From contig NC_079211.1 in NCBI RefSeq assembly GCF_029633865.1, forward strand, positions 146,558,067 to 146,622,066: a stretch of DNA of 64,000 bases, in the 5' to 3' direction. Positions 54,848 to 64,000 of this stretch are shown piece by piece (position 1 is the first letter of the stretch; each line of letters starts with the position of its first letter). The DNA comes from Lampris incognitus. Taxonomy: Eukaryota; Chordata; Actinopteri; Lampriformes; Lampridae. The position numbers were made by a program, and so were the translations under genes. The notes beneath the pieces are model-generated. The model was not told the DNA's origin. It searched no databases and saw only the letters and a program-made list of their open reading frames with translations.

Positions 54848-56870
54848 AATCTCCCTCTCACCCTTTTTCGGGTTGTGTGTCTTCCTCAGCCTTGGGTCCT
54901 CTACCAGAGGCCTGGGAGTTTGAGGGTTCTGTGCAGTATCTTAGGTGCTTAGCTGAGCTTCTTATGCTCTTTCTTCATGACGTTGCCGTCACTCGGGATT
55001 GCTACATCGATCACTACTGCTGTCTTCTGTTCCTTGTTGACCACCACAATGTCTGGTTGGTAGCCAGCGCCTGCTTGTCATTCTGGAACTTGCAAGTTCC
55101 ACAGGATCTTAGCTTTGCCATTCTCTGCCACTTTTGCCAGTGTCCCCCATTTGGACTTGGGGGCTTCCAGTCTGTATTCAGTACATATATACACTCACCG
55201 GCCACTTTATTAGGCACACCTGTCCAACTGCTCGTTAACGCAAATTTCTAATCAGCCAATCACATGGCAGCAACTCAATGCATTTATGTAGACATGGTCA
55301 AGACGATCTGCTGCAGTTCAAACCGAGCATCAGAATGGGGAAGAAAGGTGATTTAAGTGACTTTGAACGTGGCATGGTTGTTGGTGCCAGATGGCCTGGT
55401 CTGAGTATTTCAGAAACTGCTGATCTACTGGGATTTTCACGCACAACCATCTCTAGGGTTTACAGAGAATGGTCCGAAAAAGAGAAAAATATCCAGTGAG
55501 CGGCAGTTCTGTGGGCGAAAATGCCTTGTTGATGCCAGAGGTCAGAGGAGAATGGCCAGACTGGTTCGAGCTGATAGAAAGGCAACAGTAACTCAAATAA
55601 CCACTCATTACAACCGAGGTATGCAGAAGAGCATCTCTGAACGCACAACACGTCGAACCTTGAGGCAGATGGGCTACAGCAGCAGAAGACCACACCGGGT
55701 GCCACTCCTGTCAGCTAAGAACAGGAAACTGAGGCTACAATTCGCACAGGCTCACCAAAATTGGACAATAGAAGATTGGAAAAACGTTGCCTGGTGTGAT
55801 GAGTCTCGATTTCTGCTGCGACATTCGGATGGTAGGGTCAGAATTTGGCGTCAACAACATGAAAGCATGGATCCATCCTGCCTTGTATCAACGGTTCAGG
55901 CTGGTGGTGGTGGTGTAATGGTGTGGGGGATATTTTCTTGGCACACTTTGGGCCCCTTAGTACCAATAGAGCATCGTGTCAACGCCACAGCCTACCTGAG
56001 TATTGTTGCTGACCATGTCCATCCCTTTATGACCACAGTGTTCCCATCTTCTGATGGCTACTTCCAGCAGGATAACGCGCCATGTCATAAAGCTCGAATC
56101 ATCTCAGACTGGTTTCTTGAACATGACAATGAGTTCACTGTACTCAAATGGCCTCCACAGTCACCAGATCTCAATCCAATAGAGCACCTTTGGGATGTGG
56201 TGGACCGGGAGATTCGCATCATGGATGTGCAGCCGACAAATCTGCAGCAACTGCGTGATGCTATCATGTCCATATGGACCAAACTCTCTGAGGAATGTTT
56301 CCAGTACCTTGTTGAATCTATGCCACGAAGGATTAAGGCAGTTCTGAAGGCAAAAGGGGGTCCAACCCGGTACTAGCAAGGTGTACCTAATAAAGTGGCC
56401 AGTGAGTGTATTTCTGTACACTATCCCAGCCACTTAGTTATGCGTTTCAGGTTATGCTTTCCCAGCTAGCTTTTTACACCCTGCTTCTAAGTGCTGGACT
56501 CTCCCGGAGGCGTCTTTGCAAAGCCTTCATCTTGGGTCTTGTCTGGTGTGGTAGAACCCCTGCCTCAACCGATCTGGTCCTGAGTGCCTGTTCTTGTGCT
56601 TCTATGATCAGAGCCTCTGTGCTGTCCTTCAGTCCAGCCTTTTCTAACCACTGGGAGGATTTCTCAATATCAGCCACGTCTTCTGTCTGTCGATGGTACA
56701 TGCCATGGTGGGGCTTCTTCTTCCTCTGCACTCTCTGTCTTCTGCTGCCTGAGGTAGTCACTCAGCAGTTGATCCTGGGGGGCCCTCTTTCTGATGTACT
56801 CATGGATGTTCCTTGTTTCATCCTGGATAGTGGCCCTGACGCTTGCTAACCCCCCCCCCACACACACACA
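54848..56870 (-). mobile_element. R2/R4-like LINE 3' part, split by a Tc1 element
   Basis: On the minus strand, 56870-56411 encodes QDETRNIHEYIRKRAPQD and HHGMYHRQTEDVADIEKSSQ. It then has an RT-distal Cys/His knuckle (in the family C..C.......H....C) and ends AGIVYRN at the Tc1 insertion. Past the Tc1, 55190-54848 continues with CTEYRLE, then AKILWNLQVPE, and YQPDIVVVN, a restriction-like endonuclease active-site segment. It ends near LHRTLKLPGLW. Frameshifts are present. This C-terminal nuclease marks the R2/R4/Hero-type group rather than APE-type LINEs. Confidence 0.6.
55192..56408 (+). pseudogene. Tc1/mariner DD36E transposon, full-length with a frameshift
   Basis: 1217 bp, flanked by TA (55190-55191, 56409-56410), with ends CACTCACCGGCCACTTTATT and its near-inverted partner (one or two mismatches). 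The frame starts at 55335 (MGKKGDLSDFERGMVV, then the helix-turn-helix LSISETADLLGFSRTTISR). It is broken near 55486 by one extra A in an A run. The remaining 274 codons (55552-56376) keep D83, D174 and E211 of that segment, with 36 residues between the last two (DD36E, the spacing reported for the Incomer lineage). It is inserted in an R2/R4-like LINE. Confidence 0.9.
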
Positions 56871-56879
56871 CACATATAT

Positions 56880-57465
56880 TATATATCAGTCAAATGTTTT
56901 TGATAATTCGTATAACAAAAACAACATTACGAGTAAAAGCGTAAAAGTTTCTTAAAACGTTCCTCCTCCGAGAGGATTTTTTTCCCTTCTGAAAGATATT
57001 GTTTTATTTATTTTAGAAAAATAAAATTTTCGGACCAAAGCTGAGTCCGCATTACTTGTTTTGGTGTTAAAGCATTTTTATTTTATTGCATTTTGAAGCA
57101 TATTGATAAAATGTAATTCCGTCTTTGGGATAAGAGATAACTACTTCCTGTTCCCAGATCAGCCTGACTTGTTTTTTGCCCAGTAAGGGACATTGTATCT
57201 AAATGTTGGCTCTTGCTCCTTCAAGATAATGTGTTCAAGAAAATTCAAGAAACGCTAAATAAACAAACGGGTTTGCACAATTACGTTGCAGTTACGTTAA
57301 ATCAAATCAGAGGTCAGAGGATGAGTGTCAGTCTGAAATGAGCTGCAGAGACAGTTTGGATATTTTTAACTGAGGCAGCGGTGGGAAACGTGTGACGGAG
57401 AGACGGCATTCCTCCACTTCCCTCGGTACAAAACATTCTCTCTGTTTATTACTCTTTCTTCCTGT
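56880..57465. other. No gene seen
   Basis: A/T-rich sequence without repeats or supported frames. Confidence 0.4.
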
Positions 57466-58381
<916 letters not shown>

Positions 58382-58708
58382 TTTCTGGTACTTTTCCTTT
58401 TGTTACAACATTAAGTGGCTGATAGAAGGAATGAACGGGGGGGGGGGTGAGCAGAAAAGCGAGAATGAGACAAACACAGAAAGAGCTGATGAAAACATGA
58501 GAGTGATGGAGAAAAAGATGAGAGTGTCTGAAAGGATACAGAGAGTCTGTGTCTGGGTGTAAAAGCGACAGAGAGAGAAGCTGCTAGAAGAGTCTCCGAT
58601 GTTTTGGCATTACTTCTCTTTCAAGTTCACTCTTATTTTCGTTCCCTACAAACTGTTCAGACGGTGAGATCGATAAGAATACACCTCTTTCACAAACATG
58701 GCCGATGT
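58382..58708. other. No gene seen
   Basis: A-rich mixed sequence with a G run at 58438-58447; nothing recognised. Confidence 0.4.
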
Positions 58709-59350
58709 AGGGCGTCCGGGGTGGTGTAGCGGTCTATTCCGTTGCCCACCAACACGGGGATCGACAGTTCGAATCCCGCTGTTGCCTCCAGCTTGGTCGG
58801 GCGTCCCTGCAGACACAGCCAACTGTGTCTGCAGGTGGGAAGCCAGATATGTGTGTGTTGTGGTGACCCACATCTATATAACTAGACACATTCACCTAAG
58901 AGGACAGTGTACCTTTAAGGGAAGAGGTGAGGGGTCAGATAATGCACTTCCGCTTCCGGTACACAGTTCAGTGTCGTTGTCGAACGTATGACATGCAAAG
59001 TTGGAGCTAGTAAACTACCTCGACTACGTCTACTCTCACGTCTCCTGTCTCGTTGTTTTCTAACTCCACAGTGTCCTGGTCACTGCACTAGCGCCTCCTC
59101 TGGTCGGTCGGGGCGCCTGTTCAGGGGGAGGGGAACTGGGGGGGAATAGCGTGATCCTCCACGTGCTACGTCCCCCTGGTGAAACTCCTCACTGTCAGGT
59201 GAAAAGAAGCGGCTGGCGACTCCACATGTATCAGAGGAGGGGTGTGGTAGTCTGCAGCCCTCCCCGGATCAGCAGAGGGGGTGGAGCAGAGACCGGGACG
59301 GCTCGGAAGAGTGGGGTGATTGGCGGATATAATTGGGGAAAAGGAAAAAA
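58709..59350 (+). repeat. SINE family A, split by a solo LTR
   Basis: The head at 58709 has A box TGGTGTAGCGG and B box AGTTCGAATCC. The body continues to 58858, is interrupted to 59074, and resumes to the AATTGGGGAAAAGG end. It includes the CTGCAGCCCTCCCCGGATC part that shows the empty site of the MITE at 516. Confidence 0.8.
58859..59070 (+). mobile_element. Solo LTR with 4-bp TSD inside SINE A
   Basis: 212 bp from TGTGGTGACC to ACTCCACA, with 5-bp inverted ends TGTGG/CCACA. It is flanked by GTGT (58855-58858 and 59071-59074). A TATATAA lies at 58879-58885. The SINE copy at 18734 shows the uninterrupted site. The parent element is unknown. Confidence 0.65.
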
Positions 59351-59654
59351 GAATACACCTCTTTCACAAACACAGCCGACATACTTCCACTTTGTCTTAG
59401 TAGGGTAAAGGTCAGTTCTCCTCGTTGTCCGCCATGTTAATAGGCCAACTTTTCTTCACCTTCTATTCTAGACAACAAACTCTTTTTCAAAAATTTTGCT
59501 TTCTGAAAAAAAAAAGAGAGATTATGATAGACAATGTCACGCTGCTTTGCTGTATCGCGTAGGAATCTGGCGAAACGTTAAAATAACTTTTATTGAATTT
59601 AATGTGTTTAATCGCATAATGATGCTGACACGTTGCATTAGTTCAACTGAGCTT

Positions 59655-61598
59655 CAAATGTTTTGCAGCTGATTTTCGTTTGTACTCAGCATCTGGTGCC
59701 TCTTGTGTCGGTGTCCAACAATAGTCGGCCAGCATTGATGGAGTCCAGTTGCCCCGATACCCCTTTTCCTTGGTCGCGTTGTCCTGATGAAACCTGTCAC
59801 ATGTTTGTCACTGACTGCACCAAGATCAGCAGGGAAGAAGTCCAAGTGTACAAGCAGAAAAGGCATTCTCAAGGACATGTTGCACTTCCCCAGACCTACA
59901 TGTCCCTGGACTGTGGGAGGAAACCGGAGCCCCCAGAGGAAACCCACGCAGACACGGGGAGAACATGCAAACTCCACACAGAGGACGACCCGGGACGACC
60001 CCGACATGTAGGTAAGGTGAATCGGCCAAACTAAATTGCCCCCAGGTATGAATGTGTGTCTGTGTGTGGGCCCTGTGTGATGGTCTGGCGGCCTGTCCCA
60101 GGGTGTCTCCCCGCCTGCTGCCCAATGACTGATGGGATAGGCTGCAGCATCCCGACGACCTGGGAGCAGGATAAACGATTCGGGTAACGGATGGATGGAT
60201 GTTGCACTTCTTGGTTTTGTGTGCTTTAAGCATGTTGTCAAGCAGCAAAGTGTAGTTTGGTGCCCTGCAGTTGCCAAGAAAATTCTCAACAACATTCTAA
60301 ATGACTTCCATGCTATTTTCTCTGGCCCCACTAGCAGATCTCCTAACTGCCTGGACATTGATGACCTGTCTGATTGGTGGACCAACAAAAATGCCTTCCT
60401 TAATCTTGGCATCAGTTATTCTTGGAAACATCTGTCTCAAATAGCGAAATCCATCACCTTCTGCGTTCACTGCTTTCACAAAACGTTTCATCAACCCGAA
60501 TGTTATGAAGAGGAGGCAGAAATGTCTTGTTGGGTCGACAAGTGGTTTATGTGTTTCTGCTCTGGAACGAAACGCTTACAGAGCGGCCAGTTCTTTTTTC
60601 ATGTGACGTGACTCTTTAGCATGGCTATCCCATTCACTAAGGAAACAACAGTACTTTGTATATCCGAGCTGCGTTCCTAGTCACAGTGCCAACACGTTTA
60701 GATCACCACACATGTTGCAGACGTAATCGTCGTACTGTATATGTTTTAGCAACAGTCCCATGTTATTGTAGGTTTCTTTTATGTGTACTGCATAGCCAGG
60801 GCAGCTTTCAGGCTCAACTTGAGGAATCTGTAAAAAGATGCAATTGTTGTGGGTAATGCACACAACCCAAAGCCCATGAACAATCAATCCATGTCAGTGC
60901 AGAAACAGAGGTTGTCAGCCTGCGTAAAGAAGTTTGTCAAATGTTCTTGATGGTTCTGAAAGACAGAAATGTTTGTACCTGGTGACAGCAAACCTATCCT
61001 TGCGATCTTGAACCAAGTAGTTCTGCTTTAACTTTTGACAAATCTAAGTCCTTGACCAGGTCATTTAATTCTGGCTGTTATCAGATGAGGATAACCAGGC
61101 GTAAAGGGCTCAACATCTGGATCAGTGTCATTTTCCACATCTGGTTCATGTGTTGTTGGAATCTTCATCTGCCTCATCTAGGCTCCATGTCTCTGGTGGC
61201 TTCGGTACTGGCAGACTGTCGTCATGTGGCACTGGTCTCATGGCTGAAGGCAGGTTGGGGTATTCAGTAGAGTTCTTATTTTTAGTAGAGAAGCCAGATA
61301 CATTGGTCAGACAGAAGTAACAGTCCATCCACGCGATCCTTCTGTTCTTGCCATGTCATTGAGACTGCAAATGGCATTGACTTCTGAGTACCTCTGAGCC
61401 AAGCTCTCAGGTTGATTGCACGTGTTGCACAACAAATGTGAGGAACCCAGAGTTTCCCTCATCGCCCATTTTAAACCCGAAGTAGAGCTCATAGGCTTTC
61501 TTAATAAGTGCAGTCATGGTGCGTCTTTGAGCCTTAAGCGTCGACTCACCACAGATGTAACAGAATGTATCTCAGCTGTTGCAACATTGACGAGACAT
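59655..61598 (-). pseudogene. Broken copy of an uncharacterised multicopy gene family
   Basis: Read from an ATG at 61598 on the minus strand. The order is: a Cys pair start (CYICGESTLK), ELYFGFKMGD, then CYFCLTNVSGFSTKNK and EYPNLPSAMRPVPH (61310-61190). KETYNNMGLLLKHIQYDD and CGDLNVLAL follow (60780-60690), then MKRFVKAVNAEGDGF and IKEGIFVGPPIRQ (60490-60380), then LDFFPADLGAVSD (about 59835) and a C-terminal ADYCW-type segment. I recall this order from a family repeated many times in arthropod and fish genomes; its function is unknown and it may be transposon-borne. Stops and frameshifts break it, and SINE B is inserted at 59889-60198. Confidence 0.55.
59889..60198 (+). mobile_element. SINE family B with inverted 5' part and 12-bp TSD
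   Basis: 59893-60000 is the middle of SINE B in antisense; 60001-60198 is the 3' part in sense, ending in GGATGGATGG. The two parts overlap by about 11 bp of consensus (GACATGTAGGT) at the junction. ATGTTGCACTTC flanks the whole (59877-59888, 60199-60210). One TSD around both parts means one event. Confidence 0.8.
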
Positions 61599-61655
61599 TT
61601 CTGCCGAATTAAATCTTCCCGAAAGACAATAAATCCTAAGTATACTCACTATGCT

Positions 61656-62456
61656 ATGTTAGGACTATGATGTTTGTGGATGACATTGTGATCTGTAGTG
61701 AGAGTAGGGAGCAGGTGGAGGAGAGCCTGGAGAGGTGGAGGTATGCACTGGAGAGAAGAGGAATGAAAGTCAGTAGGAGCAAGATGGAATACCTATGCAT
61801 GAATGAGAGGGAGGACAGTGAATGGTGAAGATGCAAGGAGTGATGAAGGCGTATGAGTTTCAATACTTGGGGTCAACTGTCCAAAGTAACGGGGGAGTGC
61901 AGATGAGAGGTGAGAAGAGAGTGCAGGCAGGGTGGAGTGGGTGGAGAAGAGTGCCAGGAGTGATTTGTGACAGAAAGGGTACCAGCAAGAGTTTTAAAGG
62001 GAAGGTTTACAAGATCGTAGTGGGAACAGCTATGTTGTATGGTTTGGAGACAGTGACACTGACAAAAAGACAGGAGGAGGAGCTGGAGGTGGCAAAGTTG
62101 AAGATGCTCAGATTTACATTGGAGTGATGAAGAAGGACAGGATTAGGAACGAGTATAATTAGAGGGACAGCTCAGGTTGGACGATTTGGGGACAAAGCAA
62201 GAGAGGCAAGATTGAGATGCTTGGACATGTGTGGAGGAGAGATGCTGGGGTATATTGGGAGAAGGATGCTGAATATGGAGCTGCCAGGGAAGAGGAGAAG
62301 AGGAAGGCTAAAGAGGAGTTTATGGATGTGGTGACGGAGGACATGCATGTGGCCTGCTGTGACAGAGGAAGATGCAGAGGACAGGAAGAGATGGAAACGG
62401 ATGATCCGCCTGTGGCGCCCCCTAACGGGAGCAGCCGAAAATATACATAACATAGT
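61656..62456 (+). mobile_element. RTE-like LINE, 5'-truncated, 19-bp TSD
   Basis: It begins just before the RT catalytic motif (TMMFVDDIVICSESREQ; A to V in FADD) and runs through GKVYKIVVGTAMLYGLETV to CGGGAGCAGCCGAAAATATA. Frames break at several points. TAAGTATACTCACTATGCT flanks it exactly (61637-61655, 62457-62475). It is the same family as 15629-16084 and 20240-22935. Confidence 0.85.
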
Positions 62457-62699
62457 TAAGTATACTCACTATGCTGATGCCTGAAGAACATGTGCATCAA
62501 CAAGCGTCCAAACAGCATCTGTAAATGTGAGCAGCTTTTCTAGCCTGTCTGCCAGCATCTAACCTGACTACGCATGCCCAGGCATGCCAGACAACATCTG
62601 CATAGCACCTACACTGAGTGCATGGCCTGGCATGTTTGGACTGACCAAAACAGCTGGCTTTGTGGGCAATATTCTAGTAGACTTAAAATATGACGGGAA

Positions 62700-63180
62700 A
62701 TTAAAAAAAAAGGTTAAATCTACAAAACGGTATGTGATAGGACATTTTTGAGGGAATTTTTGTGATCAGCAGCCCAAAATCCATAAAATACACCCAAAAG
62801 TGTTCAGGAAGCAAAAATCTTCGTGGTCCGACTGTAACTCTAAGCCTCTTGAAAAGCGCAATATCCTCCTCATATGAACTGTGAATGTTTGGCTTTGTGA
62901 AAGGCCAACAGAAAGCAACTACACAGTGCTCGACGCAGTTCTTCATTCAGTTTGTCCCGCCATGTGTCAAGAGGGCGAGTGGGTTTCTGATCCTGCTGCA
63001 CATGTTGTCAGTAGTTTGCACTACGTTCATGTGCGCTGTACTCTCCTCCTGCTTTTCAAAAGCCGGATGACTGAAATGTTTTCCCCCTATGTTAAAGGCA
63101 CTGATTTTATCTGCGAGACTGGGATTTTCACGGCATGTTTTGCACCACGTCTCTGCAGCCAGGCTACTTCCTGCAGCCAC
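62700..63180 (-). pseudogene. Possible TTF-type zinc finger (hAT-related) remnant
   Basis: 63180-62947 on the minus strand encodes WCKTCRENPSLADKISAF ... FEKQEESTAHMNVV. The C-x2-C ... H pattern is like the N-terminal TTF/BED-like finger of ZNF862-type hAT proteins. A second frame (62946-62701) follows without recognisable motifs. No ends or TSD were found. Confidence 0.35.
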
Positions 63181-64000
63181 TTTTCCACGACGTGTTTTAT
63201 GTTCAGGTTCACTCTAGCATTTCTTTGGGGGTGGTGCAACAACAAAGTAAGTACTTAATGTAGCTTGCTTCTTGGACATTTTGATGAATGGACGAAAATC
63301 CTAAAACCACAGAAAAAAAAATGTAACGCTAAGCTAGTTGTAACGTAAGCTGACTATTTGCTGGAGCTCAATGTTTAACAGTTGACCTTGCTAACTTGGA
63401 AAAAAACCGCAATCAAGAACGAAGGCTAAAAGTTGCACGATTAACAACTGATTATTAAATTTACCCATTTGTCATAATGACTTTCTTACCAGTGATACAT
63501 GGTGAGAATCCTGTTGTTTCAGTAATTGTGTCCCAAAAATGTTGGTACACAAAAGCGCATCTTTTCATGTTATCTGCTGCGCATCATTTATTTTGACCAC
63601 GCATGCGCACCTGTGCAGCAGTTATGTGCACCTCTGTGTGTGTGTGTGTGTGTACAAAGCTGAAAACATTTGAAGGAATAATGTAAAATGTAAAAATGAA
63701 AAAGGGAAGAGAGACGATATCCTAACAAAACCTGCCGAGGGCACAGTAAACAGCCACAACTTTTCTGCACTGCTGCACTGTGAGGAGCTGCACTGAGCGA
63801 TAACAGTTTGTCGAACAGTTTAACGAGGCAAGCCAGCCTTATTCAAAAGATATAACTCGCCACAAAACAGAGGGTTGCAGTGTGATACACGCAGCGCCTC
63901 AGTCCCAAACGTGCAGTCCATAGATTTCCAACGGAATGGCTGGGCATTTCTCCCTGGATGGAGAAATGGGGAAACCAGCGCAGAGTTATCGATTAGAGAC
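63181..64000. other. No gene seen
   Basis: Unassigned sequence with a TG run at 63636-63652. Confidence 0.4.

Noticed and set aside
54304..54861. 185-codon minus-strand frame
   Set aside because: Translation of a SINE plus TA and CA repeats.

Overview
The window looks like a stretch of teleost fish nuclear DNA. Two vertebrate host genes with fish-like sequence are embedded in a dense mix of repeat classes typical of ray-finned fish: tRNA-headed SINEs, L2 and RTE-like LINEs, Penelope-like elements with a GIY-YIG domain, Tc1 transposons, hAT elements, Ty3/gypsy pieces, and long CA, GATA and CT microsatellites. The species cannot be told from this sequence.

Host genes. The left end holds the last two exons of a P2X7-type purinergic receptor gene (2107-2214 and 3602-4183, plus strand). 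They join in phase and end in the Cys-rich cytosolic C-terminal (ballast) domain. A single-exon orphan GPCR, gpr21, lies at 33567-34652 (plus strand) and is intact. No other host gene could be named. One exon-like segment (51838-52019) is unassigned.

Region by region. 1-2040: Penelope-like fragment and SINEs, one split by a 2-bp-TSD MITE. 2107-5350: p2rx7 end, with a TTAA-flanked transposon filling much of the last intron. 5600-13130: small DNA transposons and a family of miniature LTR elements whose LTRs carry tRNA-like A and B boxes, plus a degraded THAP exon. 13315-18370: an antisense SWIM/YqaJ-type exon, gypsy gag-pro, RTE and Penelope-like RT pieces. 18730-24110: SINE, a quiet region with a possible conserved non-coding element, an RTE-like LINE, then a gypsy 5' LTR plus gag. 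24400-33560: SINEs, MITEs, an unclassified repeat with 280-bp internal monomers, and microsatellites. 33567-34652: gpr21. 34650-42750: mostly unique or simple sequence with two minisatellites. 42790-56870: L2 LINE, two DD36E Tc1 copies, a degraded hAT, an intact DD38E Tc1, and an R2/R4-like LINE carrying one of the Tc1 copies. 57470-58380: about 0.9 kb of CT-rich DNA. 58700-64000: a SINE split by a solo LTR, and a broken gene of an uncharacterised multicopy family hit by a 5'-inverted SINE and flanked by a LINE insertion with a 19-bp TSD.

Most of the window is a record of nested insertions. Several have empty sites elsewhere in the same window, so order and target duplications can be read directly. 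The most notable items are the miniature LTR elements with tRNA-like LTRs, the 2-bp-TSD MITE family, and the apparently complete DD38E Tc1 transposon.
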